Shown piece after piece: positions 1-8,048 of a DNA stretch of 39,298 bases. The stretch's first letter is position 1; each line of letters begins with the position of its first letter. The notes beneath the pieces were generated by a model. The model saw only the letters and a program-made list of their open reading frames with translations. It made no database searches and was not told the DNA's origin. The DNA is from Dehalococcoidales bacterium (GTDB taxonomy: Bacteria > Chloroflexota > Dehalococcoidia > Dehalococcoidales > RBG-16-60-22), in contig JAQTVW010000005.1 in the NCBI GenBank assembly GCA_028706655.1, positions 1 through 39,298 on the forward strand. The letters are read 5' to 3'. The position numbers and the translations under genes were made by a program.

Positions 1-537
1 GCCGGTTCGGCGTGGACGGAGTACCAAAAATCCGGCACGGCGAACGGTATCCCGCTGCCTAAAGGTCTAAAGGAAAGCCAGGAGCTTCCTGAGCCGCTCT
101 TTACGCCGACCACTAAAGCCGATACCGGGCATGACGAGCCGCTGACCATGGCAGAAATGCAACGAATGGTCGGCAAGCAACTCGCGGAAGATATGCGTGA
201 TAAGACCATCGAAATCTATAAATTTGCCCGGGAGCATGCCCGCACCCGCGGCATCATTATTGCCGATACCAAGGTGGAGTTCGGATTGGAAGACGGCAGG
301 ATGACACTGATAGACGAACTGCTGACTCCCGATTCCTCCCGCTTCTGGGATGCGGCACAATACAAGGTTGGGCAGTCCCAGCCCAGCTATGACAAGCAGC
401 CGGTGCGTGATTGGCTGGTGGAGTCAGGCTGGAACAAGGAGCCGCCCGCCCCGGCACTGCCGCAGGAAGTAGTTGCCGCCACGACGAAGCGTTACGTCGA
501 AGCTTACGAAAAGCTGACCGGCAAGAAACTGGCTTAG
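1..537 (+). CDS. purC: SAICAR synthetase (PurC), 3' part; start lies outside the window
   Basis: Phosphoribosylaminoimidazole-succinocarboxamide synthase joins aspartate to CAIR in purine synthesis, using ATP. The frame is open from base 1, well before the first ATG at 148, so the visible 178 codons are the C-terminal part of a protein usually near 240-300 residues. Family landmarks are visible: a SAWTEYQ segment near the window edge, [15 protein letters not shown] at about residues 34-48, and the late [10 protein letters not shown] and [14 protein letters not shown] segments that line the nucleotide and substrate site. The stop TAG (535-537) overlaps the hisB stop on the other strand, so the two genes converge with no room for a separate terminator. 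Identification is firm; only the 5' end is missing. Confidence 0.96.
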   Translation, partial: AGSAWTEYQKSGTANGIPLPKGLKESQELPEPLFTPTTKADTGHDEPLTMAEMQRMVGKQLAEDMRDKTIEIYKFAREHARTRGIIIADTKVEFGLEDGRMTLIDELLTPDSSRFWDAAQYKVGQSQPSYDKQPVRDWLVESGWNKEPPAPALPQEVVAATTKRYVEAYEKLTGKKLA

Positions 538-1124
538 CTTTCCAGCCAATCTTTGGTCGTCGGTAATTCTCCGGCAAACCGCTCGTCAATACGCGTCGCT
601 TTATCCAGCGCCCGACCCAGTGCTTTGAACAGTGCTTCCGCCTTGTGATGGTCGTTGGTGCCTGCCAGCACGCGGGCATGCAGGTTCAGCCGACCCTCGC
701 TGGCAAACGATTCCAGGAAATGCCTTATCAAATCAGCAGGGAAGCCGAACATGTCATTATCCGCAAAGCTCAGTTCCAGCGAGGTATAGCCGCGCCCGCT
801 GATGTCTATCGCCACCAGAACCAGCGCGTCATCCATCGGTACAGTCACGTCCGCCATGCGCACAATGCCACGTTTCTCACCGAGGGCTTTACCGAGCGCC
901 TTGCCCAGGCAAATCGCCACGTCTTCCACCAGGTGATGCTGGTCGCTGCCGGTCGCCGATAGCTTCAAATCGAAGGCACCATGCCGCGCCAGTTGCGAAA
1001 TCAGATGGTCGAACATACGGATGCCGGTGGTGATTTCCCACTGTCCGCTGCCATCGACGTTTAATGAAAGGCTGATGTTGGTCTCTTTGGTATCCCGTTT
1101 TATGTTGCCGATTCGGTTAGCCAT
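534..1124 (-). CDS. hisB: Imidazoleglycerol-phosphate dehydratase (HisB), monofunctional
   Basis: Catalyses dehydration of imidazole glycerol phosphate to imidazole acetol phosphate, the sixth step of histidine synthesis. At 196 aa it is the usual monofunctional size, without the phosphatase domain of the enterobacterial fusion. The metal-binding His/Glu repeats are visible: [12 protein letters not shown] and [12 protein letters not shown] in the first half, then the related [16 protein letters not shown] in the second half, matching the internal two-fold repeat of the family. The start ATG (1122-1124) lies inside the end of hisC, an 8-nt overlap, so the two are probably translationally coupled. 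It is the last gene of the block and converges on purC. Confidence 0.96.
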   Translation of the reverse strand: MANRIGNIKRDTKETNISLSLNVDGSGQWEITTGIRMFDHLISQLARHGAFDLKLSATGSDQHHLVEDVAICLGKALGKALGEKRGIVRMADVTVPMDDALVLVAIDISGRGYTSLELSFADNDMFGFPADLIRHFLESFASEGRLNLHARVLAGTNDHHKAEALFKALGRALDKATRIDERFAGELPTTKDWLES

Positions 1125-2223
1125 TGATTTCTGCCTCCAATCCCCGGAGTACTTCGAGGAACCTGGTCATTTGTTCGGTCTTGCCGATACTCACTCTGAA
1201 GCTATTGCCTAAGAACGGCTGGTCGTAGTAGCGCACCAGGATTCCCTTCCGCTGTAACGCCTGCACCAGCTTCAAGGCACTGCCTTTTAATACCGCGCAA
1301 AAGATGAAGTTCGCCTGCGAAGGATAAGGTTTGAGCCAGTTTAGCTTCTTCAATTCTTTGAACAGTTTTTCTCTTTCCGTAATGAGCTTCCGCACATTCG
1401 CCATCAGATAATCGACATCCTGTAGTGCCGCCAGCACGCCGACTGTCGCGGGCAGGCTCACGTTGTAAGGCAGTTTAATCTTCATAAGATAGCGGGAGAT
1501 TTCCGGCGGGAAGATGCCGTAGCCGATTCTCAAACCTGCCAGTCCTGCCCATTTGCTGAAAGTGCGCAGTACCATCAGATTGGGGTACTTTTCAATTTGG
1601 GGGACAACTGTCTCACCGCAAAATTCATAATAGGCTTCATCGACCAGCAGTGGCACACCGGTTTCCGCCAGCGCCAGGAGGTCTTTTACCGGGGTAACGT
1701 TACCCGTCGGGTTATTCGGGTTTGCCAGCACAATGAGCCGGGTCTTTTTGGTAATAGCTTTTTTGATCTTGCCGACATCAATCGCAAAATTGCTGTCCCG
1801 GTTCACATTGACCAGCTTGCCGCGGTTAATCAGTGTGCGGAAGCGGTACATATCAAACGTCGGGATGCAATTTATGACTTCATCACCCGTCTCCAGAAAG
1901 AGCGCATAAATGTCGTCCAGCAACTCGCCGCTGCCGTTGGAGCAGACGATGCGTTCGGCATTGACGCCCACATGCTTTTGCAGGGCGTTGCGCAGACTCG
2001 TCTGGAGCGAATCAGGATATTTGTTCCAGTTGCGTGCTTCTGCCAGTGCCGCAAGTGTCTTTGGCGAGCACCCGTACGGATTCTCGTTAGCATCCAGTTT
2101 GATGACCTGGTCTACCGGCACTTCTACCGTATTGCCGAGCGTCTCCGGAGCTTTGTGCGCCGAGTAAGCGCCCAGCGCCGACAGGTCGGAGCGTATTAAT
2201 TTTTCGATTCCGTCAGGAGACAA
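1117..2223 (-). CDS. hisC: Histidinol-phosphate aminotransferase (HisC)
   Basis: PLP-dependent fold-type I aminotransferase that converts imidazole acetol phosphate to histidinol phosphate with glutamate as donor. The 368-aa chain has the family landmarks: LDANENPYG near residue 43, the NPNNPTG motif at about 168-174, VDEAYYEF at about 194-201, and the Schiff-base lysine K224 in [16 protein letters not shown]. The start is TTG at 2223, chosen because a GAGGTGA Shine-Dalgarno lies directly upstream and no ATG or GTG fits the family N-terminus better. It overlaps hisB by 8 nt and lies 87 nt downstream of the iron-sulfur gene, in a gap with a good promoter, so hisCB may be transcribed on its own as well as by read-through. 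Confidence 0.95.
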   Translation of the reverse strand: MSPDGIEKLIRSDLSALGAYSAHKAPETLGNTVEVPVDQVIKLDANENPYGCSPKTLAALAEARNWNKYPDSLQTSLRNALQKHVGVNAERIVCSNGSGELLDDIYALFLETGDEVINCIPTFDMYRFRTLINRGKLVNVNRDSNFAIDVGKIKKAITKKTRLIVLANPNNPTGNVTPVKDLLALAETGVPLLVDEAYYEFCGETVVPQIEKYPNLMVLRTFSKWAGLAGLRIGYGIFPPEISRYLMKIKLPYNVSLPATVGVLAALQDVDYLMANVRKLITEREKLFKELKKLNWLKPYPSQANFIFCAVLKGSALKLVQALQRKGILVRYYDQPFLGNSFRVSIGKTEQMTRFLEVLRGLEAEING

Positions 2224-2257
2224 GTATCACCTCAATTAAGTTAGCCAAACATGGGAC

Positions 2258-2286
2258 ATTCTAACACCAATAGCTGGGGAATTCAA
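2258..2286 (-). promoter_or_regulatory. Sigma-70-type promoter for hisC-hisB
   Basis: On the minus strand TTGAAT (2281-2286) and TAGAAT (2258-2263) are separated by exactly 17 nt, 35 nt before the hisC start. The core closely resembles the one proposed before hisZ (TTGAAC, 17 nt, TAGAAT). Sequence match only. Confidence 0.5.
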
Positions 2287-2310
2287 AAGTCTGGAATACT
2301 TTGAACTCAG

Positions 2311-3012
2311 CTATTTCTTACTTGCAGGACAGACTTTGATACATTCGGCACAACCGCCGGCGGCGCTGCGGAACGTCAGGCAAGCATACTTGTTCATGGT
2401 GTAAGTCTCGCCTTTGGCAGGTCTGCTGAGTGCTTTCGACGGGCAATTCTTAACACATGCTCCGCAACTAGAACAGGTGACCTTCACCTTCGCCCTGGTC
2501 GGCTCCAGCACCGCCTCGGTAAGGCAGCACGCAAGCCTGACTCTCGGCCCAAATTCGGGAGTAACGAGCAGACTGCTCCATCCTATCTGTCCCATACCGG
2601 CAGCTTCCCCGGCATGTTTGTAAGAAAGCACCGCATCAAGAAAACGGGCATCGCCGGGACAACCGAAAGCAGGCAACGGTAACGCTTTGAATCCCAGTTC
2701 GTGGGACGCCTTGGCAATATCGTGCGCCGCCTTGGTGGCGCGGCTATTGAGAAAGTCCATGTGCCGGTCGAGCAAATCGTTCAGGGAAGCCGCACCGGAA
2801 ATCCGCTCCGGACGGGTCAGTCCGACAATTTCGGGGTAGATTTCCATTGCCAGCACCACCGCCGTTCGGGCTTCCGGCAGCAGTTTTTCTGCCTGTGCGC
2901 GTAAACGCTCCGGTGCTGTTGACAGGTCTGCTACGCCGACGCGGGTAACCTCTAATTTAGCGAGTATGTCCTGTAATACCGAATTTACTTTACCTTTTTG
3001 TTTCTTCACCAT
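2311..3012 (-). CDS. Short QueG-like (epoxyqueuosine reductase family) double [4Fe-4S] protein
   Basis: A 233-aa soluble protein related to the C-terminal part of epoxyqueuosine reductase and, more distantly, reductive dehalogenases. The family segment YKHAGEAAGMGQIGWSSLLVT (131-151) is followed by two iron-sulfur motifs: C180, C183, C186, C190 (CX2CX2CX3CP) and C211, C221, C224, C228 (CX9CX2CX3CP). The stretched spacing before the second cluster recalls RdhA proteins, but there is no Tat signal. It is shorter than typical QueG (about 300-380 aa), so cobalamin binding is uncertain. It begins 15 nt after hisD with an AGGAGG Shine-Dalgarno and so belongs to the hisZ-hisG-hisD operon, which is an odd place for a queuosine gene. 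queA is at 32433-33458. The exact reaction is unknown. Confidence 0.7.
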   Translation of the reverse strand: MVKKQKGKVNSVLQDILAKLEVTRVGVADLSTAPERLRAQAEKLLPEARTAVVLAMEIYPEIVGLTRPERISGAASLNDLLDRHMDFLNSRATKAAHDIAKASHELGFKALPLPAFGCPGDARFLDAVLSYKHAGEAAGMGQIGWSSLLVTPEFGPRVRLACCLTEAVLEPTRAKVKVTCSSCGACVKNCPSKALSRPAKGETYTMNKYACLTFRSAAGGCAECIKVCPASKK

Positions 3013-3027
3013 GGAAACCGCCTCCTG

Positions 3028-4344
3028 CTATTTACCCATCCGCCGCTCGATTGCCCTGGCATGGGCGTCCAGTCCTTCCGCGCGGGCGATGACTGAAGCC
3101 GCCTGACCGAGACTGGTCACACTGGCTTTATCTTCATGAATCACGTTGATAAATTTAAAGAAATCACTGACATTCAACGGGGAACTGAAACGTGCCGTGC
3201 CGCCCGTAGGCAAGGCATGGCTCGGGCCCGCAACATAATCTCCTAATACCACTGTAGCATAATCGCCAGCGACCACGCACCCGGCGTTATTAATCCTGTC
3301 CACATACTTGGCTGCATCTTTCATAAGCAAACACAGATGTTCCGGTGCGTACAGGTTGGCAAGGTCAATCGCTTCGTTCACATTCTTAACGATGGCGATG
3401 ATGCCGTGCTCCAGCGATTCCCTGATAATCTGCGGCCGGCTCAACTCTGTTATTTGCCTTTCGATTTCCTGCAATACTTCGTCCGCAACCTTGCGCGAGG
3501 TCGTCACCAGCACAGTGGCGGCAAGAGTATCATGTTCCGCCTGGGCGAGCAAATCGGCAGCGCAGAACTCCGGTTTCGCGGTCTCGTCAGCAATAATGAG
3601 AACTTCGCTGGGTCCTTGCAGACCATCGATAGCAACCGTGCCATAGACCAGCTTCTTCGCCAGCATGACGAAGATATTTCCGGGACCGCAAATCTTGTCT
3701 ACATTAGGGACGGATTGCGTGCCGTAAGCCAGAGCGGCGACCGCCTGCGCCCCGCCAATATTGAAAACCCGGTCGACCCCGGCGATATCCGCTGCGACCA
3801 GTGTCATGGCAGGAATCGCGCCATTCGATTTTGGCGGTGAGACCAGGATAATTTCACCCACGCCGGCGACCTTCGCGGGGACTGCCGTCATCAATACTGT
3901 GGATGGGTAGGACGCCGTGCCGCCCGGTACGTATAGACCAGCCCTCTGCAAAGGCCGGATAATCTGGCGTAAATTACCTTCGTTCAACTCATGCCAGATA
4001 TTGTCTTTCTGTTTCTGGTGGAAGAAACGGATGTTTTCCGCCGACTGTTTTAGTGCGCTGACCAGAGTTTTGTCTACTTCCTTATAAGCACGGGCGATTT
4101 GCTCTTTACTCACTTCCAGCGAGGTCAGTTTTATCCCGTCTATTTTGAAAGTGAAATCTGTAAGCGCAGCATCGCCTCGCGCCTGCACCTCCGCCACAAT
4201 CTTCCGTACTGCCTCTTCCGGTTCGCCGGTGCCGAAGAGCTTTTGCAGACCCTGGCGCATCTTCGGCGATACCGGGTATGATACTGTCGTGACCTGCCGG
4301 GACAGGACTTTTTTTGATGCGGCAAAACCCTCGATGATTTTCAG
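3028..4344 (-). CDS. hisD: Histidinol dehydrogenase (HisD), probable CTG start
   Basis: Zinc-dependent NAD enzyme that oxidises histidinol to histidine in two steps. Signature segments are present: the GTASYPSTVLM loop, ADIAGVDRVFNIGGAQAVAALAYGT, CGPGNIFV, GPSEVLIIAD, LLAQAEHD, APEHLCL and the late GPSHALPTGG. The frame is open upstream to an ATG at 4434, but that start would overlap hisG by 89 nt and add about 30 residues absent from the family. The normal N-terminus (KIIEGFAASKKVLSRQ) instead follows a CTG at 4342-4344, placed 6 nt after GGAGG (4351-4355) and 1 nt after the hisG stop. I therefore call a 438-aa product from CTG. Gene identity is certain; the start is inferred from Shine-Dalgarno position and length. 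Confidence 0.93.
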   Translation of the reverse strand: MKIIEGFAASKKVLSRQVTTVSYPVSPKMRQGLQKLFGTGEPEEAVRKIVAEVQARGDAALTDFTFKIDGIKLTSLEVSKEQIARAYKEVDKTLVSALKQSAENIRFFHQKQKDNIWHELNEGNLRQIIRPLQRAGLYVPGGTASYPSTVLMTAVPAKVAGVGEIILVSPPKSNGAIPAMTLVAADIAGVDRVFNIGGAQAVAALAYGTQSVPNVDKICGPGNIFVMLAKKLVYGTVAIDGLQGPSEVLIIADETAKPEFCAADLLAQAEHDTLAATVLVTTSRKVADEVLQEIERQITELSRPQIIRESLEHGIIAIVKNVNEAIDLANLYAPEHLCLLMKDAAKYVDRINNAGCVVAGDYATVVLGDYVAGPSHALPTGGTARFSSPLNVSDFFKFINVIHEDKASVTSLGQAASVIARAEGLDAHARAIERRMGK

Positions 4345-4345
4345 C

Positions 4346-5821
4346 TTAAGCCTCCATTGCCGCCTTGAATTTGGCGATGAGGGACCGAACTCTTTCTTTT
4401 TTTTTGCGACTCGTAATCGGAGCTTCGTTACCAATCAGACATGCGGTCGATTCAAACAATGTATCGATAATCTTCAAATTATGCCGTGCGATGGTGCGGC
4501 CTGTCTCGGTGTTTTCAATGAGGAGGTCGGCATCGTCAGGCAGAAACGCCTCGGTAGCGCCCCAGGTTGGAATGACTCGGTAAGGACTGAGGTGATTTTC
4601 CCGCGCATACCTGTCGGCAATCTGGACATATTCCGAAGCGACGCGCAGCGGCCGCTCCGCTCTCTCTACAATTTCCCGCAGTCCGGCCACGTCATTAGCC
4701 GCTACTTCGTTACCGACGACCGCAACCATGCGTACCTTGCCGAAACCGAGGTTCAGCAGTTCCTTAACCGGGCTGGACGGAAACTGGTTGAGATGCTCGC
4801 GCACCCAATCGCGACCGGTTATCGCCAGGTCGAAGCTGCCGTTGGCAACCTGCAATGGCATGTCCTGCGGACGCACCACTTTTACGTTGACGCCATCCAT
4901 TTTGATATCCGGACGGCGATTGCCTGTCTCCGAAGGATAATCGCTTATCTGGATACCTGCCTTTCGTAAAAGGTCAATCGTAAATTGCTGCTGGTGACCG
5001 TCGGGCAAGGCAATCCAGACCGCATCTGAGCTATCCGGTTTGTTGATTTTCACCATGCCCTTTAACAGAACGTCTACTGGCAGTTCTTTTTGTCCTTCAG
5101 GCACAACAAACTGCAGTGGGCTGCCCTCTGGTTGAGTAAATCGCATTGCAGGTATCGCAGCTGGTTTTTCTTCATTGGCAATTTGACGACAAATCGAATC
5201 CACAATCTCACCCAGGTCTTTTTGTTCCCAGCTATTGCGGTTCGCAATTAGATACGCGCTTGAATCGAAGAACTTCATCACTTCCGTCATACCCGTTAGT
5301 TCGTCTGCTGACTTCACATTAATCAGCGCCATATCGGCGTTCTCCGGCGGATAAGCTTCGGCAGCGCCCCAGACGGGGAAAACACGGAACCGCCCCAGCC
5401 GCTGCTTCAGGGCAAATGATTCCGCCAGATTGGGATATTCGCTGACAATGCGAACGTTAAAATCCCTGTTGAGTATTCGTGACACATAATCCGCCAGATT
5501 CAGCTTGCTAACGGCACAGAGCGTGGTATAGCCATACCCTAAATCCTGTACTTTGACCACAGCGCTGCTGGGATATTTGACGAGAAGCTCCTCGACCCAG
5601 TCCCGGCTGCAAATCCCCAGATCGTAGTTGCCCACCGCAAGCTGGATGGGGATGTCCTTTTCATGGAGCACTTTGATTTGCAGGTCGGGGAATCTGGGCG
5701 ATTTTGGGCGGTAGAAACTGATGCGGGAAGTGTACTCATCGAGTCCCCAGTCTGCACGTTGCAGCAGCGCCGCGGTCTTACGCAGCAGCCGGCCCTTAGG
5801 CAGCGCGATTCTTACCGGCAC
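4346..5821 (-). CDS. hisG: Double-length ATP phosphoribosyltransferase: two HisG domains in tandem
   Basis: HisG condenses ATP and PRPP, the first and feedback-controlled step of histidine synthesis. Short-form HisG is about 200-220 aa and long-form about 290; this protein is 491 aa and contains the short catalytic domain twice (about 1-215 and 266-491, with a linker of about 50 residues). Domain 1 has PKGRL (8-12), ICSRDWV (70-76), SEYPN (127-131) and WGAAEA (151-156), but its PRPP loop reads VKSADEL (169-175). Domain 2 has PDGHQ (273-277) in place of PKGRL, then ITGRDWV (334-340), WGATEA (420-425) and an intact PRPP loop TETGRTI (438-444). There is no C-terminal regulatory domain after either copy, consistent with a HisZ partner. 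Start is GTG at 5821 with GGAGG 6 nt upstream, overlapping hisZ by 26 nt. Confidence 0.93.
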   Translation of the reverse strand: MPVRIALPKGRLLRKTAALLQRADWGLDEYTSRISFYRPKSPRFPDLQIKVLHEKDIPIQLAVGNYDLGICSRDWVEELLVKYPSSAVVKVQDLGYGYTTLCAVSKLNLADYVSRILNRDFNVRIVSEYPNLAESFALKQRLGRFRVFPVWGAAEAYPPENADMALINVKSADELTGMTEVMKFFDSSAYLIANRNSWEQKDLGEIVDSICRQIANEEKPAAIPAMRFTQPEGSPLQFVVPEGQKELPVDVLLKGMVKINKPDSSDAVWIALPDGHQQQFTIDLLRKAGIQISDYPSETGNRRPDIKMDGVNVKVVRPQDMPLQVANGSFDLAITGRDWVREHLNQFPSSPVKELLNLGFGKVRMVAVVGNEVAANDVAGLREIVERAERPLRVASEYVQIADRYARENHLSPYRVIPTWGATEAFLPDDADLLIENTETGRTIARHNLKIIDTLFESTACLIGNEAPITSRKKKERVRSLIAKFKAAMEA

Positions 5822-7055
5822 TATCTGCCTCCAGTATCTTCAAAAGTCCGCCCGCACTTTTCACTTCAGTTTGTTTTCCAGTCGCCTGGTTTTCGGCGCT
5901 GAACCTAAGGGGGTTATCCCTTACATCTACAACCCAATCAAAACTTGCCAGGCTTTGCCCGTCAAGGGCAAGTTCCGCAATGTAGCCGGCGTCACGTAAG
6001 TTACCCGCCAGTTCAAAGGTTTTCTGCAAGGCGTCTGACTCATCAAACATGGCGCGTATCAGGACTCTTTTTTCTTTCTTGTCCGCAACAGGTTTTCCGG
6101 CTAAGCTCATCAGCCGGTCGAGATAGAGCGCAAATCCGGATGCGGGCACGCCTTTGCCGCTCATCGCCGGAATGAGGTCGTCGTAACGACCCCCGCCACC
6201 CAGCTTGTCTTCGCCGTTAAAAAGTTGAAAGACCAGTCCGGTATAGTATTCAAAACCTGCCCCGGATGTTATGTCTATTTGATAGCCGCATCCCAGCATT
6301 TCGAGAAAGTCCGCCACACGAATAAAATCATCGATGTACGGTTGTGCTTCACGCAATTCACCGGCAAACTGGGCGCGCAGGTTGCGGAGGAACCCCGCCG
6401 ATTGTCCTTTCATGCGCAATAAAGAGAGTACTGTCTCGGCAAGTTGCGGATTACTTAATTTCACCCCCGACAGTGCCGCAGTATCTCCGTCCAGCATGCG
6501 GTCGAATACACGATGTTGTTCATCGGCGCTCAATCCGAGTTTGCGCAGCAAAGCTTTGATAAGTCCGGCGTGAGATAGTTTCAAATCCACACCGGAGATG
6601 CCCAGGTTTTTCAGAACATTAAGAGATAGTGAGATAAGCTCCGTATCCGCTACCGGGGAACCGGCGCCGATAAGCTCGACACCCAACTGCCAGCGCTCCC
6701 GGTTTTTCTTGCCTGTTTCATCAAAAATAAACATGTTAGCGACATAAAACAGCCGCGCGAGATCTTTCAGATTATCGATATAGTAACGCGCCACCGGGAT
6801 TGTCCCGTCCGGGCGCAGGACGACCCTTTCCCCGCTCCACCCGTCCCAATCGAGAAAGGAGTAGACTTTACCCAGCATACCCGGCGTCAGCGTACCCGCT
6901 GATGTAAACAGGTGCAGGTACTCGATGGTTGGTGTCCGTACCTCGCGATAGCCGTATTTCAGGCAGCAATCCCGAAAAATCGCCTCGATGCGGCGGAAGT
7001 CCGCCATCTCTTGAGGCGACAAATCACGCGTGCCCTTGTATTTTTCGACTTTCAT
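5796..7055 (-). CDS. hisZ: ATP phosphoribosyltransferase regulatory subunit (HisZ), HisRS paralogue
   Basis: Class II aminoacyl-tRNA-synthetase-like protein of 419 aa. It shows the synthetase fold (YKGTRDLSP at the N-terminus, a motif-2-like RERWQLGVELIG, and LGGGGRYDDLIPAMSG), but key HisRS features are altered. The histidine-binding RGLDYYTG segment reads GAGFEYYTG, so the catalytic Arg is missing, and the GFALGLERL motif reads GFALYLDRL. Together with its position directly before, and overlapping, a short-form hisG, this points to HisZ, which activates and gives histidine feedback control to short HisG. It is longer than many HisZ because it keeps a degenerate anticodon-binding-like region (about 335-410). 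Start ATG has an AAAGGTGA Shine-Dalgarno. A true HisRS is less likely but not excluded by sequence alone. Confidence 0.82.
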   Translation of the reverse strand: MKVEKYKGTRDLSPQEMADFRRIEAIFRDCCLKYGYREVRTPTIEYLHLFTSAGTLTPGMLGKVYSFLDWDGWSGERVVLRPDGTIPVARYYIDNLKDLARLFYVANMFIFDETGKKNRERWQLGVELIGAGSPVADTELISLSLNVLKNLGISGVDLKLSHAGLIKALLRKLGLSADEQHRVFDRMLDGDTAALSGVKLSNPQLAETVLSLLRMKGQSAGFLRNLRAQFAGELREAQPYIDDFIRVADFLEMLGCGYQIDITSGAGFEYYTGLVFQLFNGEDKLGGGGRYDDLIPAMSGKGVPASGFALYLDRLMSLAGKPVADKKEKRVLIRAMFDESDALQKTFELAGNLRDAGYIAELALDGQSLASFDWVVDVRDNPLRFSAENQATGKQTEVKSAGGLLKILEADSAGKNRAA

Positions 7056-7079
7056 ATTTCACCTTTAGTCAATAGCTAA

Positions 7080-7108
7080 ATTCTACACTAATCGCGCGTG
7101 GTGTTCAA
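7080..7108 (-). promoter_or_regulatory. Sigma-70-type promoter for hisZ-hisG-hisD operon
   Basis: Minus-strand TTGAAC (7103-7108) and TAGAAT (7080-7085) with a 17-nt spacer, 24 nt before the hisZ ATG. No leader peptide, T-box or attenuator fits in the short leader. Facing away, upstream of ku, only a weak candidate (TTTACT 7155-7160, 17 nt, TACTAT 7178-7183) is visible. Confidence 0.55.
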
Positions 7109-7204
7109 TCGGACTGGTTCCGATAACAAAATTCATACATTTTTCACAGAGCTATTTACTGTTTCTAAAACACACGATACTATTGAATTAAAGGAGGTGC
7201 TATC

Positions 7205-8038
7205 ATGGCGAAGGCATTCTGGAAAGGTGCGGTCAGCTTCGGGATGGTCAGCATTCCGGTTAAGATGTATGTGGCGGCAGCAGGTAAGGCGCTCAATTTT
7301 CATTATCTGCACAAGAAATGCCTGACCCGCCCCAAACAACTCCTGTTTTGCGAACAGGACAACGAATATTTCAGTTCTAAAGAAACGGTACGGGGATATG
7401 AATACAGCAAGGACCAGTATGTCATCCTGAAAGACAGCGATTTCGAGAAAGTACCTGTCCGGACGACGCACAATATTGACATCGTGGGTTTCGTGAACGC
7501 CGCCGAAATTGACCCCATTTACTTCGCAGGCAGTCATTACCTGGAGCCGGAAGAATTTGCCGTCAAACCTTTCTGCCTGCTGCGGGAAGCACTGCGCAAG
7601 AGCCAGCGCGTGGGCATCGCCAAGATTGCGTTCCAGCGGCGGGAACACCTGTGCTGCCTGCGACCGTTTGATTCACTCCTGGCGTTGCATACTTTACACT
7701 TCCCGGATGAAATCTTGCCATCCTCAGACATCAACGTCCCTGAGCAGAAAATCAGTGCTGACGAAATGAAGATGGCGGAATCGCTGATAAGCGCGATGGT
7801 GCGTAAATTCCAGCCCGGGGAATACCGCGACGAATACCGGCAGGCGCTCCAGCAGATTATCAAGGCTAAAGTTGCCGGACAGGAAATCAAAGTCATGGAG
7901 ATGCCGCGCATCGAAGAGATTCCCGACCTGATGACCGCCCTCAAGGCAAGCATTGAGACCGCGACAAAAGAATCCGCGACCCGCCCGCAGGTTTCCGTAG
8001 AAGCGACCGGGAAAAAGGCAGCCAGAATCAGCAAATAG
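7205..8038 (+). CDS. ku: Ku protein, bacterial non-homologous end joining
   Basis: Homodimeric DNA-end-binding ring protein that recruits LigD to double-strand breaks. At 277 aa it has the usual bacterial size. The N-terminus AFWKGAVSFGMVSIPVKMY is the classic Ku opening, followed by the IDIVGFVNAAEIDPIYF and SHYLEPEE segments of the beta-barrel core, a RVGIAKIAFQRREHLCCLRPFD strand pair, and a Lys/Ala-rich C-terminal tail (about 255-277) that probably contacts DNA or LigD. The start ATG follows AAAGGAGG with a 7-nt spacer. The gene lies 10 nt before ligD on the same strand, so the pair forms an operon divergent from hisZ. Confidence 0.95.
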   Translation: MAKAFWKGAVSFGMVSIPVKMYVAAAGKALNFHYLHKKCLTRPKQLLFCEQDNEYFSSKETVRGYEYSKDQYVILKDSDFEKVPVRTTHNIDIVGFVNAAEIDPIYFAGSHYLEPEEFAVKPFCLLREALRKSQRVGIAKIAFQRREHLCCLRPFDSLLALHTLHFPDEILPSSDINVPEQKISADEMKMAESLISAMVRKFQPGEYRDEYRQALQQIIKAKVAGQEIKVMEMPRIEEIPDLMTALKASIETATKESATRPQVSVEATGKKAARISK

Positions 8039-8048
8039 ATTTTGAGAT

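Noticed and set aside
3028-4434. hisD starting at the ATG at 4434
   Set aside because: It would overlap hisG by 89 nt and add about 30 residues with no family counterpart; a strong Shine-Dalgarno points to CTG at 4344.
4145-4969. Long plus-strand open frame (274 aa) antisense to hisG and hisD
   Set aside because: It is fully covered by two clear enzymes on the other strand, has no family-like motifs and no good Shine-Dalgarno; it is a codon-bias shadow.
5796-7055. Histidyl-tRNA synthetase (hisS)
   Set aside because: The catalytic RGLxYY Arg is absent and the gene overlaps a short-form hisG, which fits HisZ better; kept only as an alternative.
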